From Pascua guehoae (lineage: Eukaryota > Basidiomycota > Tremellomycetes > Trichosporonales > Trichosporonaceae): a stretch of DNA of 64,000 bases. Location: assembly GCA_001600415.1 (NCBI GenBank), contig BCJX01000001.1, forward strand, positions 2,861,532 to 2,925,531, read 5' to 3'. Positions 22,241 through 34,882 of the stretch are shown here, piece by piece. Numbering within the stretch: position 1 is the stretch's first letter; each line of letters begins with the position of its first letter. The notes beneath the pieces were generated by a model. It was not told the origin of the DNA, did no database searches, and worked only from the letters and a program-made list of their open reading frames with translations. The translations under genes were made by a program, and so were the position numbers.

Positions 22241-25200
22241 TCAGTAATTGTTGTGAGGAACACCCTGCACGACACGCGGGTACGCCTGGCGAATGAGCTC
22301 GAAGAGAGCAGGAGCCCGCTGCGCCAGGATCCTGCATGTTAGTTCTGTTAAACACTGCGGTGCGACAATAGCCAACGTTCAACTCACATGGGATCCTCGC
22401 CCAGGCCAACAAAGATGGTCGACACGCCGGCGTCAAGGGCAGAACCAATCGTGAACGACAGGTTCATGCCAATGAGGAAGGAGAAGAGGACCACGGGGCT
22501 GGGTGTCAGAGAATGGCAGTGGGTGGCGGGTTTGGGCAGAGAATGCCTCAGCCGCTATCACCACAACTTACGCTGAATATTGGCCTTCGGAGTTGTACGA
22601 CGGGTTGGTGTCTGGAGGTCAGCTTGCGGCATGATTGGGACACGGCTGTGCGTACATCTCAAGTAGACGTAGCCGAAGAGGCCACACAAGAATCCATTGA
22701 GGTACGATCCCCAGATAATGACTGCACAGTTAGCGTGCCTTCTTTCAGTCTGCCGTTTGCATACCTGTTCCCACAAGGCTGTCGTTGATGAGCGCGTCGA
22801 TGCCTAGCCATGTCAGTACCGAATCATAGTGTCATGCTCTCGAGATATTTACCGCGGTCCTTCATGAGCCTCCATGTGTCCTTAGCTGCCGCAATGTATG
22901 CCTTGCCGTAAAGTGCTAGGGCGTCAGTACCGATAATCGGGCACCAAGGCAAGATACATACCAATTTCGATGCTGTGTGTGCAAAGGGAAAACGTGGTTA
23001 GAATCGCGTGGAGACCGAATAGCGGGGGACTTACTAGGCATCTGTGAAGCTGTCAGCAAATTGTCCGGCGGGCGGAGATGGGCACTCACATTTGTTGAAC
23101 CACTGAACGATGTTCCTGATGCATCCAATGCAGCATGCGGCCTACACCATCAGCGCTACTCGTGGTCCTGAACCTTTAATACGTACACAGCATGCCAAGA
23201 TGGCACCAACAGCTAAAGGGAGTGTCAGCCACGGTCACCATGGCACGATTGACCTTCCACGAAGCGTTCAACTGCAGGCATAACACTGCAATCTATACTC
23301 GTTGTGGAGGTGGCTATGACTCACTGTCTCCTTGACCAGACTCATAGCTCTGCAGGGCCTGGAAAAGAGTCTGCAGGAGCTCCAGGATCGAGACAATCAA
23401 GGACCCAAACGCAATGGAGCCCAGAGACAAGGTCGATGAGCGCATAAAGGCCTTGCCAGTTGCGTTCTTGGGGAGGCCGGTGCCGTCGCTCATGCGAGGG
23501 CCGTAGTAGTACCAGCCTGTGCGTGAGTATGGGATATGCGCCTCAAACGTCTGCTGAAGGATGCGGATCGACTTACCACCAAAGATACCGCCAGCCAGAG
23601 TACACAGAACGACGTTGGCGACAACCTGAGTCGTCCAGTAGAACGAGAACGTCGAGTAGACAATAAGGCCCGCGACCTTTCCGGACGAACACGAGGTGGT
23701 GTCGCAAGCTGGAGAGTAATGTTAGTTCAATGTGACGGGCGGTGACCGAGGCTACTTACATGCGCTCCCAGGTGTCCATTTGACGTAAATCGCGACCACA
23801 GTGAACGCGTACCAAACGCTAAGTGCAGCCTGGACGATAAGCCCGAGGATGACCACAACATAGACTGAAGGGTGATGCTTGGTGACGTCGATCGTTGTCT
23901 GGAGGAGGAGCTTGGCCAGAGGGATGCTGTAGGGGCAAAGGTAGCGCGGAACGGAGGCGAGCGGGGGAAGCGTCAGTAGCTGGTACGCAACCAAGCTGTG
24001 TTGTCATCCACTTACCGCTTGCGCATACTCCAGTAACAGATTACCGAAATAAGGGCAATGACGAGGAAGATGATGGCACCCGACCAGTCTGAACAATGTG
24101 TGAGTATATGTCCTGCGTCAGACACTGTAGACCTACACTTGATGTAGAAGTAGTCTGTAGGACGTCAGCATATGCACAAAACGCGGTATGCAATTTGAAA
24201 CGTGCTCGTCCAGAGCATGCACGACGAGTCGACAGAGCACTCGCCGAGCTCAACAGCCTCCACGACGAGAACTTCGCGCCGCGCCGCTCGTTATCTGCCA
24301 CCACAGAGTGCGTGTCTGCTCTGGCACGGAACCTCAAAGCCGCGGCGCCACGCCTTTGTGTGCTGATGGGCGACCTCGAAGCGACCCAGGCGCCCAAGGA
24401 CGCACTCAGGAGGGTCTCGAGAGTTCTACACCTCGAGAGCTCTACGGCGCGCGTGAAGGAGCTCGAGAACAACTTGGACGTTGCAGACTTGCGCGCGAGA
24501 CGACTCCTGAACATCGATGAAAACTTACAAATGCACATGCCAATGTTGAGCAAGACGGTCAATGCGAGCGTTACTTCCATAATGATCTTGGTGATTGCGC
24601 GCACCAACTAGGCGCGTCAGTTCCACCAATCCACCAACATTCCCCCCTCAGGGGTATTAATACTCACACCTAGCCACAAGACAGCGATCAGCAATGCCAG
24701 GCCGCACACAAAGAGCAACAAGTAGACCGTGTGGCTATTGTCAGCACACCGACACTCGAGCCTCGGCCGTCTCGGGTCCACTCACTAGTCGAGTGTCACA
24801 CTCGTGCCCGTCCCGCCCTGGGCAGCGTTGCCCACGCCACCGCCGAGACCATTGAGGTCAATAAACGTCTTGATCGCGAGGGCAGACACGACTGCCCAAC
24901 CGACGAGGTTGGCAATGAAGAGGACGAGGAAGATGGGGTCGTTGAGACGCGACTTTGGGTTGAGCCGCTGGCCCGTCGCCTCGGTCTGCTGCGAAAACGG
25001 CGCCGTGTCGCCCCACTGGCCCTTGCCGCCATTCTCTGCGTCGGTCGGCGGCTGGTTCGGAGGCGGGTACGACTGCTGCTGCGCATACGGTTGCGACTGC
25101 TTCATGGACCAGTCGCCCGTGCTTTGCGGAGGCGGGGCGCCATAGGGCTGGTTGTAGCTCTGCTGCGGCATGTAGTTTTGCTGAGATTGGTAGCCCTGCT

Positions 25201-25252
25201 GGGGCGCGTAGCCCTGTTGCGGGGGGCCGTTGAAGTATTCCTGCGCGCTCAT
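22241..25252 (-). CDS. PNS1: PNS1/CTL family choline-transporter-like protein
   Basis: A multipass plasma-membrane protein of the choline-transporter-like (SLC44) family. The N-terminal ~110 residues are rich in Q, Y, P and G (repeated QQGYxPQQ-type units), typical of fungal Pns1. Then LNDPIFLVLFIANLVGWAVV begins the first helix. Further segments are YVVVILGLIVQAALSVWYAF, AIYVKWTPGSACK, GKAYIAAAKDTWRLMKDRG and the C-terminal ALDAGVSTIFVGLGEDPM with LFELIRQAYPRVVQGV. Many short introns separate the exons. One intron, 24155-24528, is 374 nt and contains a coding-like frame on the plus strand; the flanking exons join LLNIGMCI to YFYIKDWSGAI. The protein ends PHNNY. Its transported substrate in fungi is not settled; family knowledge only. 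Confidence 0.9.
24096..24611 (+). other. Antisense coding-like frame nested in PNS1 intron
   Basis: A 171-codon open frame runs opposite to PNS1 and covers its 374-nt intron plus the edges of both flanking exons. Between about 24216 and 24530 the codons end mostly in C or G and spell a charged, coiled-coil-like stretch (for example RVDRALAELNSLHDENFA and TARVKELENNLDVADLRARR). ATGs lie at 24096 and 24366. No family recognised. It could be a captured gene fragment, a real nested gene, or chance. Confidence 0.35.
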
Positions 25253-26308
25253 GATTGCCGAGCTGCAGAGGAGTACTTTGTGGATTGATTAGAGGACGTG
25301 GTCGAGAAGAGGTCGATGAAGAAGGACGCGAATGGAAAAGATGGAGAGGGCGGCGGCGAGTGTTACCGATGGGAGCGGAGGGTTAGGGTTTTTTTGTTTT
25401 GGCTACTTCTTGTGTTGATGTCACACACACTCCCCCTGCAGTGCATGCTCTTTGGCTCTACGGCTGCGGGCTGCGGCCAAGAAAAGGAGTGAGTTGCTGC
25501 GCATTTGTTTACTCTGCCTAGACTGCCTGAGACTGCCTAGACTGTCAGGTCCTGCTACAGTAGGTCCTGTGGCCTGCTTGGCGCGCCCTTCCTCCGTGCC
25601 CATCCGTCCTGCGCGTCCTGGGCGCCATGGTCGGGTTTTTCCCTGGCCGATCGGTAGGTCGTTTGTTGCACGTGGGATTGCAATGACGTAACACGTTGGC
25701 CTCGTTTTCTCCGGCACTGCTGCTGTGCTGCCATGACGCTGTTTGGACTGGGACCGAGCTAAGCTCGATGAATGGTGATAGCCTATAAATAATACCCATC
25801 AGAATAACGCCCCTGACGCAAGTATATTGGTATGGTTGTGCTCGGTCTGCAAGCACTTTCGCGCTCAGCTGCCAGCGAGCTCCACTTTGCGAGGCATGCA
25901 AGCTTGATTCAGGATGTGGTTGTTCTGCAATGTTCTGGCCTGCGGGCAACACAAGGCAAAGAGACGAAGGTCGCTCTCTCTCCCTCGCTCCCGGAAGCAA
26001 TTAGGAGGGTGCGCAAACCAGACATCCCGTCGCGGACAATAGATCCAGAGCACAACTCGTGGGCCGCCAGGCACAGAGGAGTATGGCCGAAGGGGGCCAA
26101 GGGGGACAAGCACTGCCCGCCTGATACCTGGGTGACTGCCGATATCCGGAGCCCAAAGCAAGTTCAGCCACGTCTGTGCACCCAACGCGTTTGACATGGT
26201 TACAAAGTACACCCTCCTCACCCCGGCTGGTATATAACGATAGCACACGCCACGTATCGGGGGAGTGGGGAAGCAAGATTCCGTTCTGCTGATACCTAAG
26301 TTACCTAT
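25253..26308. other. Intergenic region, 1 kb
   Basis: Contains the PNS1 promoter and the 3' flank of the acyl-CoA ligase gene. A short direct repeat of CTGCCTAGACTGCCTGAGACTG type lies near 25515-25545. No gene supported. Confidence 0.5.
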
Positions 26309-28544
26309 TTACAACCTCGCCTGCTTGCCCTGCGTCGCCTCCGCCTCAAAGTCGGCCTGGGCGGTCTTGCGCAGGTCCTTGCGCAAGATCTTGCCAGACG
26401 GCGACTTTGGCACAGAGTCGACGACAATAACGCCCCCGCGGAGCTTTTTGTGGTTGGCGACACGGCCCGCGACCCACGCGTCCACGTCCTTTGAAAACTG
26501 TGCACGTCCCGCGTCGTCGAGCTTTGCCTTCGATACAATGTAGGCACGAGGCAGCTCGGTGACGTTTGCCTTGTCGTAAACGCCAATGACGGCGGCGTCG
26601 ATCACGCCCGGGTGTGTGAGGAGGAGAGCCTCGAGATCGGCCGGTGCAACTGAACTGTCAGCTCTGGATACTCTTGGCAACCAGGAGAGGCGTGTCGAGG
26701 ACTCACCCTGCAAACCCTTGTACTTGATCAACTCCTTGACGCGGTCTACAACCCTGCACTGTCAGTTCGGCCACCAATCGCACCACGAGCAAGACTCACT
26801 TGAACCATCCCTTCTCGTCGCGCACGAGGACGTCGCCCGTCTTAAACCACCACCCTGGGGCCATGGTTTTGGCAGTGGCCTCTGGGTTGTTGTGGTAGCC
26901 CTTCATGACACTCGGCCCGCGGACCCAGAGCTCGCCAGCCTCGCCGCGTGGCGCGTCGGTTCCATCCTCGCGAACGAGGCGCGCCTGGTAGGTTGGGATG
27001 AGGCGGCCGACCCATCCGGGGCGCGCTTCGCTGCGGCCCATGGTGGTAATGTTGGGCGTGGTCTCGGTCATTCCTGTGGAGGCGTTAGGGTGCCGCATTC
27101 ACAGCCCTATACATGGCAACTCACCATAGCCCTGGATGGAGATGCAATGCGGGAACTTCTTCTCGAACGCAGATGCAAGTTCGGAGCTGAGAGGCGCACC
27201 GCCAGACATGGCGGAGCGGAGCGAGCTCAAGTCGTACTGGTGGATAATGGGCGAGTGAATGAACAGGAGGATGAGGGGCGGGACGAGAAGGATGACCGTG
27301 ACTTTGTACTGTGGTGTGAGCTTGGTTACCAGTGGCTTCTAGAATGGACTCTTGGGATTGCCTCTCAGAACCGCTCCACCATCCATCTCGAGTTGGATGG
27401 GAGAGAGGGAGGGTGAAATCAACTCTGGAAAAGGCGTCCGAGAGCCTTTTTGGCAAAGCAGCGCTCATTCAAATTCTAGATTCGACTGCTAGATTGACTC
27501 CTCGCTGGATCAACTGCCCGACCTTTCGAGTCGATGGCCAGAATGGACTCCCAGCATCCAGTGTCGGGGCCGACGACAGGAAGTGAGTGCTAGAATCAAC
27601 CCCGGCATTGCTGTTGGAATCTGCAGCCAGAACCACTCTCGCACCCGCAATCCACAATCGGAGCCAATATCGCACACGTAGAGGACACTTACACGCTGGA
27701 CACACTCATACACGGTCTTCTCCTCGAAGCGCGGGAGGACGACGACGGGCGCGCCATACGACAGAGGCTGGAGGACACTGATAGTGGCGCCGTAGATGTG
27801 GCTCATGGGGAGGAATCCAAAGATGACGTCGCCGCCTGGCCCGCCCGTGAGCTCCCAGACGACGTTTGCGGCCTGGAGCTGGCTCGTAATGTTGAAGTGC
27901 GTGGTCATGACGCCCTTGGGCAGCCCAGTCGTGCCGGACGAGTAACTCATCCAGGCAGTTTCGAGGCTCTCGGCGCCGTTAAAGTGCTCTGGCTGTGCTG
28001 CGGGCTCGCCAAAGATCTCTGAAATGGCGGCGTACTTGCGCGCCTCGTTCGGCTTGTCCTCGGGCTTGCAGAGGAGCACAATGTGCGAGTCGGGGAAGCG
28101 TCGCTTAAAGTGTTTGCGCGCCTCGAGAAAGTTGCCGAGCATGGCAATGTCGATAAACGCCACGCTCGCACCGCTGTCGTTGACCTGGTGCGCGAGCTCT
28201 TTGGGCGTGTACGCATAGTTTGCGGGGCTCACCACGACGCCCGCAGCGAGCGAGCCGTACGCGGCCGTCACCCACTCGAGGCTGTTGTACGCCCAGATGA
28301 GCGCCGTGTCGCCCCGCTTGACGCCCAGGCTGCGCAGACCCGTGAGTAGCCTCAGTGCATTCTCCCGCAGTCCGCCGCGCGTCAGCACGCGCCCGTCTTT
28401 CCCGTCGATAAACGCCGGCCACGACGGGTCAAAGGTTGGGAGTGGCGAGATACCCGCGTGCGGCGGGAGGAGGTAGTCGAACGCAGAGATCTGCGGGAGG
28501 AACGGTGCCAGCTGGTCGGGCTCGTAGATGACAAGGTCGGTCAT
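26309..28544 (-). CDS. 4-coumarate-CoA-ligase-like acyl-CoA synthetase, peroxisomal
   Basis: An AMP-forming enzyme that activates a carboxylic acid to its CoA thioester. The AMP-binding signature YSSGTTGLPKGV lies near residue 200. Later motifs are GYGMTETTP, GWWFKTGDVLVRDEKGWF, VVDRVKELIKYKGLQVAPAD and the catalytic-lysine motif PKSPSGKILRK. The C-terminus is GKQARL, a PTS1-type tripeptide, suggesting import into peroxisomes. The first exon is long (28544 to 27693); an intron of 384 nt (27309-27692) follows and the frame resumes VQR/YKVTVILLVPP. Remaining introns are short. The total of about 560 residues fits the 4CL-like fungal family. The acid substrate (aryl, medium- or long-chain) cannot be assigned. 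Confidence 0.88.
27309..27692 (-). repeat. Long intron with degenerate CTAGAATGGACTC-type motif
   Basis: This intron of the acyl-CoA ligase gene is about eight times longer than its neighbours. On the plus strand it carries CTAGAATGGACTC (27339-27351), CCAGAATGGACTC (27538-27550) and several diverged relatives (CTAGATTGACTC, CTAGAATCAACC, CCAGAACCACTC), suggesting an old minisatellite. Confidence 0.45.
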
Positions 28545-29969
28545 GTCTCGCAGGCTAGTGTGTCTTGAACAAAGCGAGGGAAAGAGAGAGTGTGTGGTGC
28601 AGAATGTGCATGGCCCGCATGGACATGCGTAAGTACCTCTCTCTTATTATCGAAGGATGGGAAGGAGCGAGCGGTGGTCAGATGTCCGCGGTGCCGTACA
28701 TACAAGTACCGACCGTGTCACCTCTGGCGCCGGGGGCTCCGATCCGGGGCCAAATGCGCACAGATCTCTTGTTGTGGGGTAAATTCACCGCATTTCCGCC
28801 CGTGTACCCCGCCAGGTACGGTAATCTATGACTACCCTCTGCGGCGAATTCTGGCGGCAACTAACAGTGAGTACCACTCCTTTGTCCAAGCCGTGATATC
28901 CGCGTGTTACTGTTACCGATAGGCGCTCCCCGAATGTTCCAGCCACTGGGCGAAACCGACGTTGACTGAACGCCTTCGCGTTCCACACTGACACCGGATG
29001 TGAGCGGGTGAGGTAGTGCAAGCGATGTGTTGCATCCCCATCATCGTCGTATCCCACCTGCTTGGTCATTGACGCTGACGTGTATTGGCATTCGGTTGCC
29101 GCATGGTGGTAGTAACCGGACCCACTCATCGGCGGGTATACCTCTGTTTCACTGGCATAACCACTTGGATACTTGGATGCATGCGCCCCCCTGATCCGTC
29201 CTCCAAGGCGATGTAGTGAACAGAGTGCTCATTTAGCGAGGTCGTGGTGGCCCCAAGGGAGGGTCCGCTCATCTCGCTTCAATGTCCACGACGCCCGCTG
29301 TGGTGGGCATTGTCAGGCGGGTTGGAAACTGGCAAGCAAGCAGGTGTAATCGGCGTCTACTCAACCCAGTTCACGCATTCACTCATCTCTCGCTCTCGTC
29401 CCCTTTCTGGCTCAATCATCATCATTGCTTCTCGTTTGGAGCGGCTGGGACAACTAGACCCTGCTATATCCACCAGCCGCAAGAATGTGGCCCAGGGCGT
29501 ACCAATACGACCTGAGCCTCTCTCCACCGTCTGTGTACTGCAACTATCGCGCATCCAAAATGCCGTCTCGGCAAGGGACACATAACCTCATTTCGAGGGC
29601 ATATAGCAAATACAGCGCTACCTACGATCCCCCCGTGGCGTCAAGGGCATCTCTCGCCTGTATTGTTCATCCTCAGGATCCCGGTGGTTCGCAGCTTGGG
29701 CAGCCAAGTCCACTACACATTTTAGTTGCACTTGCTGCTCCCCGCTTGGTCCTTGATCCCCGCAGTTGAACGATGGCGGTGATGTTGGGGGGCGGAATGG
29801 GGTCCCGGNGGGGGGGGGGGGCAGAGCCGGGAGTTACGAGAATGCCGACCTTGAACCCCCGCGACCGCGATTGGTGCCGCACGGGCAATGCACTTAGCCA
29901 TGTTGTGCCGGTCCGGCACCGCAGGATCGACCAGACCAAAGTGCAGGATGAGAGCGGGCTGTCCGAATA

Positions 29970-31080
29970 AGACATGGCCCCGTGGTCGGGGTGACATACC
30001 TGTGTATTTCTTCGTCCTTGCCCCGGAGCTTTGCAAGGCGCCCAGCAACTTGAGTCGTGTAGGCGAGGTAAGCGTTGGCGACGAGGTAAGGGTCGGAGCC
30101 ACCACCAACAAGCGGCGCCGAGCGCGCCGAGGGAAGCAAGCCAGCCTGCAATCTGGGGGGAGATCTTAGCGCACGTGCGTTGGCCCTGGCGGAGGAGAGG
30201 GGATACTGCGCCCGAGAGAGTCGACCACTGACAGTAAAATGTCCTCCGCGATCACTTGGCAGCAAAGGCGGCTTAGAGACCTGTGGGAGCAGAGCTGCGA
30301 CGTTTCACCAGGGATGGGTCGTGGTGAGCTTGTCGTACTGCTCATTGGAGGAACAACGGCGTTGGCCGCCGCCAGGTTGGCGCGCAAGTCGCCGAGCCTT
30401 ACGCGGAGAAAGCCCGAACTGTCCAAGAGGGAATGGAGCGTGGAAACAAACGTCTGGATGTGGCCTGTCCACACCAGGAGTTCGTGGTGCTGGGGACAGT
30501 CGGCATTTACCCACACAGTATTGTGCGCGTCGACGACACGGCGTTCTGGTGTAGTTGGTTCAGGATGGCGTGCGAGCACTGGCGCTGAACGGAGTCATTT
30601 GGAACCCAATAATGACACCAACAATGTCATCGAGTATCACCCCGTCTCAGCACTCGACTTGAAAGCAAGGGAGTCCATGGAGCGTGGGCAATGGCTCCCA
30701 ACCCACTACTCCCCCACTTAGCATGAAGGTCTGTAGCCTTGGCGCCAGCAGTGGTCTTGCGCAACTCGCCGTGCTCCATGACTCTGGCAAACTTGGAGGC
30801 AATGGTATCGCCGTCGCGTCCATTGTGCTTCTCGGAGATCTTGACATGGCCAGCCACTCTTCGACGACCCGCTGTCGAGCACATGGGTCTGCTGGAGAAG
30901 GTGGCCAGGGGTATATTTCAAACCAGGTGGGAGAAGATCAGCTATCCCAGTCGCTGTTGCTCGTGACGATACCGAAGCCGCCTGCCCAAGGTACGCCGAA
31001 GCAGGTTGGCAGCCCACGGCTGTCGACGAGGCCAATCGCCGCGTGGAGGTAAAGGTTCTTACACTAATGACCCACTCTCA
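29970..31080 (-). pseudogene. Possible decayed multi-exon gene
   Basis: Three minus-strand blocks have coding-like third positions. One, near 30860-30714, reads KISEKHNGRDGDTIASKFAR and then EHGELRKTTAGAKATDLH. One near 30500-30370 reads QHHELLVWTGHIQ and LRANLAAANAVV. One near 30110-30020 reads GSDPYLVANAYLAYTTQVAG. Stops and frame changes separate them and no splice path joins all three. The middle block recalls creatininase-type amidohydrolases (an HH and a following glycine/asparagine-rich turn), but this is weak. It may also be a real gene whose introns I could not resolve. Confidence 0.3.
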
Positions 31081-31766
31081 TCCACCAACCCAAACAACTC
31101 ACCTCCGTTGGCGACGGCGCTCATGTCCCCACTGATCCCGTCCTCAGCCAGACGACTTCCAAGCCAACCAAGGGTAACTGTGACAACTCCAACTGGAAAC
31201 TGCCAGAACGTCCGTGGTGACGCACAGGTCGTTTTCCCACCCGGCACATGGCATCATGTTCCGAAGGGGCCGGGCATTGGACCGGACGCAACGCCGGCCA
31301 CTAACAAGGTCGACGACATCAGTCCAGCTCCGCGCACGTTCGACAGCAAAGGGGGCTATTGACCCCCACGCCGGCACGCATGGAAACGCCTCCAACGGCA
31401 ACAGTGTGCTGACGGCGATGGTAGTTGGTACGCCAGCCAAACTTACTGGGTCAGTCGAGCCGGGGACTGAAATGGAGGGGTAGAATCAGTGGACGAGTGC
31501 TTGAGAGCGCGACCGATCGAAAGAGAAGGCCAGTTGGAGGGCAAGGTGGGCCGCAGTTTTGGCGTGGTATGGATGCTTATCGAGCAACTGCGCTCACCCT
31601 GCGTTTGAGCGTTTGCCCCAAGTCCGGGCGCGGCGAGCGACACGACATCGGCCCGTTTGAGCCGTTTGCCCCTTCTTCTCTGCTGACCCCTGGACTTACT
31701 GTGGTGTACCATCAATGCGCATGGCCGAGCTATCGCGCATGGCCAAGCTATGTCGCCGAGTTCACC

Positions 31767-31871
31767 GAGAACTGTGCACGCTGAGAAGTGTGTACGCTGC
31801 GATTCACGCTGCGAACTAGGCAAGGTGAGAACTGTGCGTGCTGAGAACTGTGCGTGCTGAGAACTGTGCAC
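31767..31871 (+). repeat. 16-bp minisatellite
   Basis: The unit GAGAACTGTGCGTGCT recurs at 31767, 31783, 31826, 31842 and 31858 with small variations; the two clusters are separated by a 27-base diverged segment. Confidence 0.7.
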
Positions 31872-34800
31872 CCAGGATTCTGTATTGCAATCCACAATGA
31901 ATGGCGCAGTCAAAGACCGAAAGCCGCAGACTCACCCTTTGGCCCATGCAGACTGTGGGTCACTGCGCTGCCGGTCGCCATGGGTGTCGCTGCCATGCTC
32001 CGACCTGGCAGAGGTGGTAGGTACCGTGCTGAGCCTCCAGTGGACCCACGTGATGCCCCCGTCGTCTCGAGCTGCGAGACTGTCGTGGCGACTGCGTTTG
32101 CTGCGGGCTGGGTAAAACTCCAGCCCATTCCCCTGCTGTTCGCGGGCATAGACTTCGCCATACAGAGGATCCAAGCTCCTCCTGCTCATGAAACCACACC
32201 TGCTCGAGTAAAACGCCATCGTCTATTCAGTAGTTGGTCGTACGAACCTTGGAATTGGCAAGAAGGACATTATCATGTTCGCCAACCCGAAGCTTCATGG
32301 CATCCAATGGTGCGTCCTTGGCAAACGTGTCTGTGCGTAGACGCGTCTACGAGCTCTGTCAACGCGCTTCTCTAACATTACACTGCCATGCATCAGATGC
32401 TCGGCGCCAAGGTCAAGGCAGACGCGTCAATGGAGTTCCGGCCGCATCTTACTCGTCCACTGGACATCTCGTGGTACCAAGGTCATCTGTGCGGCAGCCA
32501 CAGCCATATGAAACCCAACGACGGGTATCAGATACGCGAAATGGGCTTGATCGGTCTGTCTCCTTTCTCCTTGTTTCCCCCTGGGCCCGGTTCTCTTTGC
32601 TTTGTCATGGATGGTCACGTCTGGGTATATTGCCTGCCGCCATGGCCACCGCAGTCATGTGGGTGTCAGTGTTGGGGTGTGGCTACGCGCGCGTGGGGCC
32701 ACGTTAAGTAGCACTCGTACCTCTTCACGTCAGTGCGCCGCAGCATCAGTGCGCATTCCGCGGTGTCAGTGCAATAAGCGTCGTGGATGGGGAGTCTGTG
32801 AGCCGTGGACCCTACCACAGGACCGCCTCCGGTGCGTTTACCAAGAGTGGGAGGAGTGGTAGATCCAACTTGGGAACACAGACTTCATTACCTAGGCACG
32901 CAGATCGTCAATATATCGCTGCAGGGAAGAGGCATAGCGAGCGGCGTACTGTACATACTTACTGCAGCGACTGCCGGGCGTGACCGAATCGCAATGTGAC
33001 CGCTGGTACGCCTGCCCCTCGAGGCACAGAAGGTGAGAAGAACAAGTGTCGGAAAGCGATCGCTCATGAAATCGCCAGCAGGCACCCAGTGAAGTGTCAC
33101 GCACCTGGTGGCCTGATTCGTTATCCAATGGCCTTGGGATGCTACACCCTCGGCACACGCAGGCTTGGCCGCACCGCCCGCCAAGGAGAAATGGGCCGAA
33201 TGTCTCTTTCAGCACAGCAGTACAGCAGGCGAGTTGATGTGGGGTTGTTGTGACAGCCAAGCTGTCAACAGGGGGTGGCTGGGACACTTCGGGATGGCAC
33301 AGACCGGGCGGTCAAGAGCACCTGGGGTATGGGGCACAGGCTGGAGGTACAGGCTGGCATGGCAAAGGTGTGTGTGGTTCTTGGCCTTGTTGCCCTGCTC
33401 TGCAACCCGGGTTGTCTCCTGGAGGCCAAAAGCTTGAAGCAGCAGCAGGCGCAGCGAGGCAAGGCAGAAGAGCTGCCAGAGAGACGGGAAGCAGGGAGGA
33501 GTTTAGCGGGCAGACGGGTGTATCAGGCTTCTGAGTCGCGTCTGTTAAACCTGGTCTTGTTGGGTCCCGCGGCGCAGCACCCAAGGACCAAGGACCGGCT
33601 GCACGCACGCTACGGGTTGGCGCATCGGGGAGTGACCGGAGTGGACAGGGCTCAAGAGTCAAACTGCCGTTTGTCCCTGTCCCGCTGCTTGGGAGCGCCA
33701 AGACGTCAAACCCCCCCAGAAAAGGGACACTTTCCCTTGTGGCGCTCTGACGCGTGCCGGCGCGTGAAAAAAAGAATATAAAAATACAAGGCCTGCGTTC
33801 CTGTGCGTGAACCCTGGGCTTGTCAGCTTTGGGCAAATGCGCGATCGTGCTGGTGCCTCGCGCTCGTTCCATGTTCCATCCATGTTTCTGGGTACCAATT
33901 GGCTCAAGCTCTGACCGTCAGGCCCCACATGGAAGCATAAAGAGGCACACACATACATGCAAGGTATTCGCAGCCTAATGCAGACGCGCCTACATTCTCT
34001 GCTTCCACTTTGCAGCAGTTGGCACTGCTTGGCATTATACCATTATACAAATGCGCGCATAATGCACAGGTGCCCCACCTGCAAACAATCACACCCCCCC
34101 CCCCTTTGTTTGTTTATTTTTTTGGGGTGCAAAGGTTTGCGCCAGTTTGTTTGGTTGGAGAAATGGCTAGCAAGTTGACTAGCGTCATTTATTAGGCTTG
34201 GCGGTCGGAAAAGAGGGTTGCGCCGGTGCCGTCTTGGCCTCCCCTAATTGCCCTCCCCCTTGTGGCGCCAGAGCCAAGGGTACAGAGGTCATCACCCCCC
34301 CTCTTCCCCCTGTCTTGCCTGCCGGCGCGCGTCCTCTTGGCGCGAGAGGCTTTTGTTGCCAGCCAGCCGGATTTGAGATGGTGCCTTTGCGCCAATGCGC
34401 ATGGGCCCCCCTCGATGACCACTGACCAGGACGTTGAGCCAGCCATGATCCAGGTGTTTGGTTGGGCACGCACACCCCCCTACAGTGCGCTGCGCATGTG
34501 AGGCCGTTGTGCTTAACAATGCGACCGACCATGCCCTCCTTGTGTCCTTTTCCCTTTTCCTCTGTCTCCATTTCCCTTTATCGTCGTGACACGCCAGTCG
34601 TCCGTCCGCTCCTTTCCGTCGCCGCTCCTTTCCGCGTCGTGCAACGACCACCCACCGACGCTCGCCCGCCCGCTGGCCTGCCCCCTTCGCAAGTCTTGTC
34701 ACTCTTGGCATATCGACTGTGCTTCGGTACTACTTACCATACGGGCATTCTCGACACATCACTACTCGATACCTCGACCCAACACATATCACGCCCACTT

Positions 34801-34882
34801 CTATTACCTGCTCGGCGTGCGAGAGTGCTACCACACCATCCGACACTCTCTTACCCTCACATCTCTCAGCAATCGACACATC

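Larger units (their letters stand above)
28545..34882. other. Gene-poor region, 6.3 kb
   Basis: No intact gene could be assembled. It contains a poly-G tract with an undetermined base at 29809, scattered minus-strand coding-like pieces (29970-31080), a 16-bp minisatellite (31767-31871), a C11 tract near 34087 and C/T-rich sequence before the wall-protein gene. Frames on the plus strand around 32240-32540 have some protein-like stretches but do not join. Confidence 0.45.
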
